From Irpex lacteus (Eukaryota; Basidiomycota; Agaricomycetes; Polyporales; Irpicaceae): 64,000 nucleotides of DNA. The DNA lies in the NCBI GenBank assembly GCA_001986395.2, contig MQVO02000023.1, positions 372,001-436,000 on the forward strand, read 5' to 3'. Both the position numbers and the translations under genes were made by a program. Position 1 is the first letter of the stretch. Each line of letters begins with the position of its first letter. Under the pieces are notes generated by a model. That model did no database searches and was not told the origin of the DNA. It saw only the letters and a list, made by a program, of their open reading frames with translations. Shown here piece after piece: positions 33,801 through 44,611 of this stretch.

Positions 33801-35300
33801 ATCTTAATGACAAGGGGCACGGTGACGCATTCTGTATCTCCATGTTTGCGCTTCCTACGAGGAGCCTCCTGCGGCTTCTTCTTCGTTGTCTTAGTAGAAG
33901 TCGGAGTCAACGTCGCGGGGGCGGTGGGGGAAATACCCAGCTTGAGAGAAGATCTAGTGTTCCTCGTTTGGCTATCGATGTCTAGGCGGGCTCCTGCCCA
34001 TTGCGCCTCAGCAATAAGTCGAGGAAGTTCTGCCGACCCGCATTTCGACTTCTTCGACGCAGGTGAGTCGATATCTGCGTCCTTCTGCATGTTTCGAAAT
34101 GCCTTTCTCCGTATCGTCATTCGACATGCAGAAGCAGAGGTACTGGGTCTGGCAAAGGGCTTTGCAGTAGCGATAGACGAGTCATCGTTCTCGCCCGCTT
34201 TTGCGACAGGCACCGGAGGGAGAGGTGTAGACCGGGAGGCTGTTTGCGAGTTTGATATGGACACGTTCAGAGTCGGTTTCTTACGTGGTTTCTTGTTCCC
34301 TTCTTGCCGTGCCTCTACTTGCCACGCAAGTTCCTTCGACATCATTTCGGAGAGTTCCTGTACGCGAGCCGCTTTTCGAGATGGGTTCCGGCGACGGGAG
34401 AGATGTAGAGAAGATGAAATGGTCTCTATATTGTCTTCTTGATCGGAAGAAGTGAGAGGCTCCATGTCGGACAACGCGTCAGAGAGAATTTGTTGTGCGT
34501 CCTCGCAATCGGAGGGCAATGGTGTCATACCCTCCGAATCAATGCATGAGACTCGCAGGCTGACGGAGTCCCGCGAATCATCGGAAGAGGATGAGCTGGA
34601 TACACTAGCCTTTCTCTTGTTGTTGCTCTGCGATACACCAGGAGAACTTGGTAGCTGAGACGTACGCGGTGACATATAGCGCGGTAGAGAGGACGGAGCT
34701 GGGATAACCTGATGTGCCGATACATGATTGGATTGACCTGTAGCCTCAGCGCTCACTTGAGAATCCTCCACACTGAATTCGACATCGGCGTCATAGGTAT
34801 CTTGCGTCTGCTTGGGTCGTTTCTTGGCCTTGGTACGGGATTTCCTCTTTCGCTGTACGACAGGCTCTTGCAAAGCTACTACCGCTGTCGTAAGAGGGCA
34901 ATGGAAGTCCAAGCCGTTTTCTTTGCAAAGTCCCCGGATGAAGGCTTCAACGCGCAGAATATTGGACTCGTAGCTCAGGTGCCAGTAGAATTCGATGAAG
35001 GCATGAAGATGATAAGAATCGACCTTGGCTTTGCTTCCAAGGACAGTGGCTAGCCATGCCTCTGCTGCTGCGAGCTACACATGATATGATTAGTACCCTG
35101 GTGGACGTCATAGAACATAAGAGCTCTGTGAAGCTACGTACACCGCCTGTCGTAGATTTCATGGACTCCTCAATGCGTTTGAACAGCAGAGAACGACCAT
35201 GACCTCGACGTTCCAATATCTTCTCCTCAAACCGGCTTTTGAAAGGTTCGTCTTGGAGGAGCGACTTGTCCCCGACGGTGGATGGAACGCGAAGCACCAT
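30835..35300 (-). CDS. Large AlkB-like Fe(II)/2-oxoglutarate dioxygenase with basic N-terminus and zinc-binding Cys cluster
   Basis: Start ATG 35300 (MVLRVPSTVGDK). A helical N-terminal domain (LAAAEAWLATVLG, LHAFIEFYWHLSYESN) is followed by some 400 residues of Lys/Ser-rich low complexity with nuclear-localisation-like basic runs. After an intron near 33680-33600 a conserved block follows: YQGGVYFRKDIVEGYLLGGF, GGKLIISHGGGKAE and FDLASKGCAYAVLGWYYI. Next is a Cys-rich region (CQTCKKL, CLKPECKRFW, WHCTKCGR) that probably binds zinc. The C-terminal AlkB core has FHSDAEKGLGPNVASLSLGA (Fe ligands His and Asp), NVLVMEGADVQNFYE, then HTVVPANFRIAATARYIG (third Fe ligand His and the 2OG-binding Arg). 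Stop TGA 30835-30837. AlkB enzymes remove methyl groups from nucleic acids or proteins; the substrate is unknown. The N-terminal third could in principle be a separate gene. Confidence 0.78.
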
Positions 35301-35592
35301 CTACAAAGCTGAAGGAAGGAGCGATAAATATGACAGACGTTAATATTTATGTCGAGGCAAAAGAGTGTATCCTCGACGTTGCGGTGGGAGCTGTTGTGAG
35401 AGTGTGGGACAGAACCTGGGGAAGACGTGACCAACAACCCCCGAACAACTCCTCATTTGGTTTCAGCCCTGACACTGCGCGCTTTTCTCAATAAGCGGGA
35501 CCAATATTCTGACCGGCTTTACGCGACGCCAATCGTTTTATGTCTACACACGGAAGGGCACTGTCTATAGATCAACCAAAGCAGACAACGAA

Positions 35593-36270
35593 CTATTGAC
35601 CCAAAGCATGCTGAATGGCCTCGTAAACGTCCGCCTCGATCCGTGCCTCCAACTTATCCTCCTCCGAGCCGTTTCCGTTTGCCACCCTCAAAGCTTCCTG
35701 CAGGTTGGAACGAACAGCCTATGAAGGAAAAGAAAAGGGATGTCGTGAGTATTAATGAAGAAACGTTGAGGTTGGGTCCAAACCCACTTCGGCAGAGAAC
35801 GCGTCCAGAGGCGCAGCCTCAATAACATTGACGGTGAGCTTGTTGTTCGGGTGAACGGTGGCAAAGCCGCCAGATACTGGGGTACAAAATTAGCTTGCAT
35901 CCGTATATAAGAGCACTATTATGACGCACCAAAGAACTTCTTCGAAGCATTTCCAGACTCTATGACCTCGACAACACCAGGACGGACAGCCTCGATGCTC
36001 GGGACGTGGTTTGCAAGGATACCCATGTCACCGGTAGCGGCAGGAAGGTTGACTTGGACAACATCGGTGGAGGTGAAGATAGCCTGTCGGTAGAGTAGTA
36101 ATATTAGTACCAAACATACTGCCCATGCGTCACTGTAGACAAACTTGATGAGGAAGGACCAGGGAGAGCTTGATTTTGTCAGAGACTGCTTCGGCGTAGC
36201 CACGTCGCGCGTTAATGAGAGTCCTGGGTGCGCTACGGCGGACAGCGGAGGCAAGGCGAAGCGCAGACAT
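35593..36270 (-). CDS. ATP16: ATP synthase F1 subunit delta, mitochondrial
   Basis: Start ATG 36270 (MSALRLASAVRRSAPRTLIN), a typical Arg/Ser/Ala presequence ending near RRGYAEA. The mature part shows DKIKLSLVLPHQ, then STDVVQVNLPAATGDMGILA, NHVPSIEAVRPGVVEVIES, GGFATVHPNNKLTVNVIEAA and a helical C-terminus (RIEADVYEAIQHALGQ) before TAG 35593-35595. This is the beta-sandwich plus two-helix fold of the mitochondrial delta (bacterial epsilon) subunit in the central stalk of F1. Three introns; about 165 residues, a normal length. Confidence 0.95.
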
Positions 36271-36484
36271 GATGTGAGGTAGAGAACGTGAGGGACAGCG
36301 ACGGCGAAGAGGAATAGGTCGTCGACACACCGCGGAAAACGCCGGGTGAAATATCGCCGCACGTGCACGTGGTAGTGTAGGCGCCGGTGAGTACTTTCAT
36401 AGAAACTTCCAACTTCCAAGGACTCCAGATGGCTCATTATATTGGAATGCTACGTCTACATCTCGAAGGTGAACAAAAAAACAG

Positions 36485-39400
36485 CTAGACAGAAGGTCCC
36501 ATAAATCCAGGAACTCCAGGGACCCCATAATACACGTTCTGAGCCTGAGGAACCTGACTCGGAGCATTCTGTAGCATAGGAGGAGCCTGAGTTCGTGGTT
36601 GTAGGTGTTTCCCCTTTCTTCTCTGCTAAAGATGCACATATTAGTCTCCCACATATCTGTATCGTCTAACACGTCAGACACTCACATCTCCGGGAGCTAC
36701 CTGCTTCTGCTTCGCATAGAAGGCGAAAAGATCGGCGATATGTTGTTCCAACCCCTGCCGCTCTTTATGCAAACGATCAACCTCTTGTGTCATCAGCGTG
36801 ACCTCCCTTGTGAGTTCTTTCTTGAATTCTTCAACGTGAACTGCGAAGTTGTCATTGGTCAGTATATAATCAATGAGTCTTACTTCATTCCACGTACTCT
36901 GTACATTGATCGTGGTGGCCTCCTTCATGGCCTCTACGAATCTGAGACGTTCTCCACGGATATCGTCCGAGAGTTCTATAGCAAAATAAGTTCACGAGCA
37001 TGCAAGATATTGGAATAAGAATACACACCGAGAGCAAGATTTCGCAGCATTTGCTCTTGATTATGACGCTGCTGGTCAATCATACCGGCCATGGTTTCCG
37101 GATCTACCAATATTCTTCAGCTTCATAGTGATGGTGCGTCTACGTAGAATTCACTCACTGAACATGCTGCGTAGCTCAGCACCCTGCTGCAAGTTCTCCT
37201 GGACGGCAGCCATCAACCCACCAACAGAGCCATGAAGGGCAGTCATGTTCTCATCGCGGCCTTTATTCTCTGCTAATAACTGTCGAATATCACCGAGAAG
37301 ACCTGCGTGCTGTACTGGCTGCCCGTCTTCTCCAATGGTATCCAAAGGGCCAAGGTCATTACATAGCTGCTGTACTCCACCTGCAACAGACTCGATCTGA
37401 GACGTTCCGTGGTTGACGAAGGTCTCAAGCCACTAGCCGTATCGCCGTCGGTATTAGACTCGTTATACTAAGCAGACGTAGATATTAATACACTCACAGT
37501 GTTCAACTCATTGAGATATCTTGCGCTATCTGCCTGCTGTTCGATGACTTTAGCTCTATCCTCTTTATCCGAGGTCAGTAGTTCCAGAACCTGTTGCAGC
37601 TGAGACGTCGATTAGCCCATTTCCTTACCGCTAACACTATCTAGGGCGAGTCACGTACCAATGGATTGGGCTCTTCGGTGCCTGGTTTTTCAGCGGGCTC
37701 TACTGATGTCGACGCCTTTGCCTGAAGAGCCACGAGCAGTTCGTCGAGCTTTTCGTGGATCGCGGTTGTATCTATCGATGGTGCCACAGCCTTCTCCGAA
37801 TGAGAACCATGGCCTTCATGCGTGGCTGCATCGTTTAGGATGGCTGAAGGGTTGTTATCAGAGAATTTCGTTGCCAGAACATCTTCTAGCTTCTGAACAA
37901 GCGTGGGCAGGTCGCTCTTGAACTCGTTTCGCATCTCTTCAAGCTTATCCATCAGTTGAGCTGTATCAAGATTCTCCGCATTGCCCTGCTCGGGAATATT
38001 GGGTAAACCCGATATCGCAGGCTGGCCAAGCAGAGGACGAGAAACCGCTTCTGAGTTCCTGCGAGCGAGAAGTTTGTCGATCTTCGCGTGAACACCGGTC
38101 AGACTTTCGACATGGCTCGATCCTTGATCCTCAATTCGCTTCAAGCCGGTATCGATATCCTGCAGAAGCCTCTTCGCATCCGGATCCTGTACAAGAACGG
38201 GCGAAGAACTTTTCGCCGCGGGAGGTTGTGTTGCAGCGAGGGCACGAATACGTCCCGGCAAGTTCTGCAACTCGACCTGCACATCGCCCAGCTTTCCCTC
38301 GAGCAAGGACAAGCGCGCTTGATTTTCTTTACGCCCCACAGGAGTCGGTGGAGAGGGGTCTCTCCGAGTTATAGGTGTGGCTGGTTTGAATGTAGGTGGT
38401 AAATCAGGTAGTACTTTGGCGAAACGGCTGAACAGCGCAGCTGCAGACGGTGGCTCAGCAATTGAGCCATCGTCCGACTCCCATTGTGGGGAGAAGACAC
38501 TGAGACTTGGAGGAGGTAACTGAGGCTCAAGGTCCTGACTGATCGTTTGATCACGTTCCACGGGCTGCGATGGACTGACCACCGGCAGCGTCTTACCAGC
38601 TCGTGGCGCCTCTGGAATAGACTTCTTTCGTGGCCTGGGAGAAGGAGAAGGTTTCGTGTGGGAGGTCATATTTGGCATATCCGTAGAATACCGCGAGACT
38701 GCAGAGAACCCACTGCGCTGCTGAGAGATTCGAGAATCGCTGCGAGCTTCTTGTCTGTTGGTTACGGCATGGGAAGGAGTTAATTCTACTGGCATAGATA
38801 CGGACGCTGACTTGCGGACGTTCAGAGGTGTAGTTGTGTTTAATGACGTTCCTTCCGTTTGTCCTTCTTCTCGCACCGCGTTATATGAATATGGTGAACT
38901 CGGTGAGAATATGCTGAGACCGCGCGTTGACCGAGGCGTCTCCGTACGGCTTGAAGTCGACGGAGATTCGCCACCATCGCTCGAGTGAGATTCCCTAAGT
39001 GCTAGGACTAGCGGTGGGAGAGGCTTCGCCGCATTGGAGATGTTACTGCCCAACAACGAAGGACGCTCGGTAAGCGATGATTCGTTCGAGTAACGAGATG
39101 AAACGGAGGTCGAGCCCATTCGCCGTAGTGGCTCCGGAGTTGACAGTCTTGAATATGTGGACCACGGGTTTGCCTCCGTCCCCAAGGACTCCCCGGAAGG
39201 AATTGATGCGAGAGGGCGAGAGGTGTGCTGCAACGGAGACTCTTGCGTTTCACTAGCTTGCATACCCATAACTGAATCTCCACCGATAGTCGTGATAGTT
39301 CCATGTCGAAGCAGCACACTGCGCTTTGGACCATCCATAGGTGATTCGGTGGGGGGCCGGATGATTTGACGCGCCCGAGTTGACTTGTCAGTGAGAAATT

Positions 39401-40899
39401 GAGGTGAGCCAGACTGAGATGAGCTGGCCTCTATCTGCGCTAGCCGCTGTTTTACCATCGAGATCTTGTCCAGATTACGAATCGAAGGGCTTTGCGACCT
39501 GAACGATGCCGGGGTGGAAAGCAGTGAAGGAGCCGTTCGAGTTGGTGTCCGAGTCGGAGTTGAGACCAGTGAAGTTGGCTGTGGAACAGGTGGATCATAT
39601 AACGATACTCGAATAGGACTATTAAGAACGTTCTTCGCTAGAGGTGTCGTCGGAGCTGGTAATGGTGGCAAGTCGGGCTCAACGGGGGTAGGGATGGCTG
39701 GCGCATTCTTGGCCACAGGGGTTGTTGGGAGTCCGTCAGTCACGTAGCCGCGGAAAGGACTGGAGAGAGGTGTTTCCAGCTGAGTAATTTCTCGAAGTGC
39801 ACTGATGGATGGAGTGTATGTCTTCTCTTCGCTCATCCGTAGTACAGCGTCCCTATCCAACACGTTATATTTCTGTCGGGCAGGTTCGAGGACAAGTAAG
39901 CACATACCATATTGCTGAAACCCATCCCGCTCGATCCTTCAGGGAATGCGCAACGAATTTCTCGGGAACCTTGCCTTCAAACAGCAGTTCGAAGACGAAC
40001 ACGCCGTTTGGCTCTGTCACGGTAGGAAGCATCCCTCTCTCTTCTTCAGCGAGGTCCTCTACAGACAACGAGCGTACGTCGGTGCATTGTGCAAGAGCAA
40101 CGATCTCGGTGGATGGGTTGCTGAGAGAAGTCATCCATGTGATCAGCATATGAGTTGGATGCAGAAGGATGTCGCAATCGGTCCATACTGGCAGGCTTCC
40201 AGATGCCTGGCGGGACATGTGGAACAGCCGGCCTGAGTGCAGCGAAGAGGGAGTGTTACAAGCTATGGGCGACGCAACAGCACGAGGTGCTGGAGATGCG
40301 CCTGGGATAGTCAACGGCTCGAGCTTGGGAACTTTGGGTGATAAGAGCGACTTAACCTGAGGATTGGCATCGAGTAGCTCTGGAGTAGCTGTAATGGATG
40401 GATCTCGAGTAGATCGACCCTTCTTGCTGAATACCGATAGGATGTTTCGGAAGGACTGGCGTATCGGCGATTTCCCTTTCTTCTTCTCGCGATTTTCCGG
40501 TGTTGCCAAATTCGATTGCTTGGAGGACGCGATACTGGGCCTCGATGGCTTAATAGTAGTAGCATGCGAAAGAGATTCGTACTTCCCTACAAGCTCCTTC
40601 GTGGACCGCTTGGAAGCCGGAGTATCCGGTCTTGAGTCGTGAGCCACCGGTATCGAGAAATAAGACTCATATGGCACTGCTGCTGCGTCCGCGGCATATT
40701 GCTTGGAGCTAAAGGTGGACGTCCTCGATATATTCTTCGAACGAGGAACCTCTACTGGAGCCAGATTATCCGTGGGAATGTAGCGACTGGTACGAAAGTC
40801 TTCCAATGGAGTGACCACTGCGGTCCTAGAGCTTGCTCTACTATGCATAGGTTGTGAATACAGAGACGAGGCAGCAGAGGAATTGTATCGCGCCGGCAT
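36485..40899 (-). CDS. PH-domain protein with long Ser/Pro-rich and coiled-coil C-terminus
   Basis: Start ATG 40899 (MPARYNSSAASSLYSQP). A Ser-rich N-terminus with a basic block (KKKGKSPIRQSFRNILSVFS) precedes a PH-like domain: WTDCDILLHPTHMLITWM, STEIVALAQCTDVRSLSVED, FVFELLFEGKVPEKFVAHSL and DRAGWVSAIWY. The long exon 39840-37641 is Ser/Thr/Pro-rich with many SP/TP sites, then becomes helical (LSLLEGKLGDVQVELQNL, DAKRLLQDIDTGLKRIEDQ). Further small exons encode heptad-like coiled coil (EFKKELTREVTLMTQEVDRL). The protein ends with a Gln/Pro/Gly tail (YYGVPGVPGFMGPSV) at TAG 36485-36487. PH domains bind phosphoinositides or proteins; a cortical scaffold role is plausible but unproven. I know no characterised orthologue. 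Confidence 0.78.
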
Positions 40900-42194
40900 C
40901 GCTACTGAGATCCCTAGAGGCCTAGTGGACGGCACACGAGGGTCGCTGAGGACGGCGACGGTGAGCAGATGGCGCGGCTGACCTAGTCAGCCGTCGTTCA
41001 TCCATGAGGCCTTGAGAACTGAGCAGTTTGCGCTATAGCGGGGGCTGACGCAACTCGTAAAGGTCACCCTCACTAACACACGTCATTGGAAGTATCCGTT
41101 CAGCATGCTCGAAGCTTAGGAAAATGGACTATGAATGACACCGTTTGAAGCAGCGGCGAGTTAAATCAAGTGTGAATATTAATGACGAAGAGTGGACATA
41201 CCGACGCATGTCTTCGATTCGTTGTGACGGAGCACATCAGATCCATGTTTGAACACTAGCAATAAGCCCTTAGCAAGTCTGACTTCATAAAACTATGAAG
41301 GTGCGTCCGCTTGCACGCAGTAACTGCCAGGAGACCAAGACCGAAGTTTGGAGGTGATGCAGTACCCATCAGAACAAGTGCTCGCTGACGGTAATCGAGA
41401 TAAGCAGGAGACAATAATTCATGATTATAGCAAAGCTTCGCAGTTTGCAACAACTAGAAAAAGATGCGTCGACCACTCAGTGCAATTCATGATTAGTGCC
41501 AGTGACAGATTGAGTGAGAAGCAAGTTGAGATAAGCGCCTATTCGGATGATCGACGTCTAGTAGCAGCCGTATGGCCAGCTGCAGTGGGACTCGGAGTAG
41601 CTCAGAGTCTATCAACTTGAGGATTACTAGCTCGTAAGTGTTGCTTTCAGTTTCTTGTATCTTTCTAGCACTTTTAACCACAGTAATAAGGTACAGAGCT
41701 GCGGACTCTTCGAATATGGGCGAATAAGTCGTTCGACGGACCGTTGGGATCAAGGCAGCGGAGCGGCAGAGTGTAGACAAATCTATCGAAGGTACACAGG
41801 GCTAAGCTCTATCATGCGAGTAGTCAACTGGTACAGGAGTGTCATAATTATCCGGGCCCGAACCTGGAAAGAACATGCTCTATCAGACCGCTGACCATCC
41901 GAGAATTTACCTGGAGGTTGTAATGACAACATAGAAGCGTAAATACCGGGTTTATATGTTCAGGAGACACAGTGTTCTGGACTCTTGTCAATACAACTTC
42001 AATAATCTCATCATGTTCTTCTTCCGTGCCTGTCAATGAGTGCAATATGCAGTGTGATGGCCCGCATGCTACTAGAGACGGCAGCAGACTGAAGAGGGTA
42101 AGTAGGATTCTGGCAACTTACAGATTACGTATATATAGCAGCGTACGCATCCTCCCATGCTTAATTCGCTTGAATTGCTGATCTCTCCGGTACG
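40900..42194. other. Divergent intergenic region (PH-domain gene / GH27)
   Basis: 1.3 kb. It should contain both promoters. Short minus-strand open stretches around 42045-41493 include the phrase SPIFEESAALYLITVV, reminiscent of a transmembrane helix of agaricomycete seven-helix proteins, but no complete gene can be built. A TATA element lies at 42130. Confidence 0.45.
42130..42138 (+). promoter_or_regulatory. TATA box of the alpha-galactosidase gene
   Basis: TATATATAG, 57-65 bp upstream of ATG 42195. The GH45 gene has the same nonamer at nearly the same distance (61415). Confidence 0.55.
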
Positions 42195-44489
42195 ATGCTC
42201 CAGGCTGCTATCAGCGCATTTTTACTGGCCTCTCTCGTAACGACTGTCCTCGCTCAAGCCAGTCCCTATGGCCAGTGAGTTGCCAGGATAACCAGTTCCG
42301 TCCCGCGGCCGCTTATACATATCCATCCTAGATGCGGAGGCTCAGGCTGGTCGGGAAGCATAACATGCACCAGCGGGTGAGCTACACGCTCGCCGCCGTA
42401 CCTATAATTTATCTGACAACGCTATGAATCAGCTGGGTCTGCAACTACCAGAACGAGTGGTACTCACAATGCATTCCTGCGACAGCCGCATCAAGTGTTT
42501 CAGGAGGCTCGAGTACTCCTGCAACAATCACAAGTGCACCTGTAACCTCTGGCTCTTCTACTTCGGCTCCAACCACATCGCATGCCACCAGTACAGGCTC
42601 GTCTTTGACGGGTATCGCTGCCTCAGCTCCAACGGTAGGCCCGTCGAAACAGGTTGGCAAGCTGCCGGCACTTGGGTAAGTGAACTCTACGACGTATATT
42701 GAATATTGACTGACCATTCTTGTAGATGGAACTCGTGGAACGCCTATGGGTGCAGTGAGTCCTACCTTCCCTATCCTACCTTGGCCCTGCGCTGAGCTAG
42801 TATTCGTGGCTGTCAGACATCAACGAAACCAAAGTCCTCAACGCTGCTAAACAAATCGTCTCCCTGGGATTACAGAAGGCAGGCTACCAATACGTCAACA
42901 TCGACGTACGTCCTCCAACGCTTTCGGGCAGTACCTCGTGCTAATTTTCATGACATATCGTAGGACTGTTGGTCGTTGATGGCGAGAGACTCAACGACGG
43001 GCCGTATCGTTCCTGACCCCACAAAATTCCCCAACGGCATCGATAGTGTGGCCACGCAAGTGCACGCTCTAGGTCTGAAGTTCGGCATCTACGGGTAAGT
43101 GACGACGCAGGCAAGCTTGTCCATCGACTCACTTGGGTATAGCGATGCTGGAACCGCGACATGTGCTGGATTCCCTGGGTCACTGGGAAACGAGGCTCTG
43201 GACGCTGCTACGTTCTCGGAATGGGGTATTGACTGTGTGTGACCTACATCTCCGTGAGTTGAGTATGTGCTGATGCAATTTTAGACTTGAAATATGGTAA
43301 ATCAACACGAAGACCGGATCTGTCGCCGTGAACATTGACCTCACTGAAACCTGCCAGATAATTGCAATGTGCCCGGAAACTGGTCTGACAGCGGAGTAAG
43401 TAAAGGGAGACTCTAGTACACCGAGAGCACTTACTTACAGCATCCCGTAGGTTCCGCAAAACAACGACTGGTAGTAAGTATCCGAGGATAACTCCTATGT
43501 GAAGAGCTAGCCTTATTAAAACATGCCCTCCAGCAACTCGAACTCTGCAATTCGTTACAGACAGATGGGGTAAGCATAGCCTCTTCTCCAATCTCAGACT
43601 CAGCACTTACCATTCGCACTCTAGTGCTGCTCTGGCAGCGCAAAGCCATCCCATCCAATACAACCTTTGCATCTGGGGTGCCGCACAAGTGTTCGACTGG
43701 GGTGCCAGGGTCGTGAGTGCCACACTATCCTTGTAGAGCCGAGAAACACTCACTAAATGACCGTTTTGTGGCGAAGGGTCACTCCTGGAGAATGTCCGGA
43801 GACGTCGGCGCCAGCTGGGGCAGCCTCGCTGGGATCATCAACTCGAACGCTGCACAATTGAAGTCAGTGGACTTTTACGGACGTAACGACATGTAAGTAC
43901 CCATTATAGGATCATCTGTAAATTAACTGACGAGACCTGTGAACGTCGTCAGGGATATGATGGAGATAGGCAACGGACAACTTACCGTCGCAGAGCAACG
44001 CTCCCACTTCGCAGCATGGGTATTCATGAAGAGCCCCATCCTCCTCGGAACCGACGTCAGTCCCCTCTCCCTCTCTCCCTCTCCTCACACATACTAATCA
44101 CATACCTCCCAACGCAGCTGAGCTTACTCTCCTCCGACCAAATCACCCTAATCACCAACCCCGAACTCCTCGCCTTCCACCAAGACCCAACAATCGGCAC
44201 TCCCGCCCTCCCCTTCACCCCCAGCTCCGCCACCACCACCACCTCTCCCCCCGAGTTCTACAGCGGCGCGTCATCCAAAGGCACACACGTGTTCATCCTC
44301 AACACGGCGAGCAGCACCGCTACGAAGTCGTTCAAGTTTAGCGAGGTGCCGGGGCTGGAGGGAGGCGGGAGCGGGGAGTATGTCGTGCATGATATGTGGA
44401 GTGGGGAGGATCTGGGGACGTTTAGTGGGAGCTACGAGACGAGCCTTGGGGCGCATGATAACGCTGCGTTGTTCATCAAACCTGCATAA
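42195..44489 (+). CDS. Secreted alpha-galactosidase GH27 with N-terminal CBM1
   Basis: Start ATG 42195 gives a signal peptide ([20 protein letters not shown]). Residues after it form a CBM1 cellulose-binding module ([18 protein letters not shown], then [15 protein letters not shown], with the four Cys and aromatic residues). A Ser/Thr-rich linker follows. The GH27 barrel starts GWNSWNAYG, then [32 protein letters not shown] and the nucleophile motif [15 protein letters not shown]. The nucleophile Asp codon is split at the 3' end of a 12-nt microexon (43285-43296). Acid/base Asp is in [29 protein letters not shown] follows. A beta-sandwich C-terminal domain ends at TAA 44489. About thirteen exons. 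It releases alpha-1,6-galactose from galactomannan or raffinose-type sugars outside the cell; the CBM1 suggests action on plant cell-wall material. Confidence 0.92.
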
Positions 44490-44611
44490 GTGACCGTCCA
44501 GTGATGTGGAGGACGATGTACATTCTGTGTAACAAGGGGTAAAGCGGAGTAGTACTTTTTCATGTATAAATGCCAGCGATGGCGGTATAAGATAACTTAA
44601 CAAAGAATGGT

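Noticed and set aside
33687..34442. 251-codon plus-strand open frame
   Set aside because: Antisense to the low-complexity basic region of the AlkB-like gene; composition mirrors the opposite strand.
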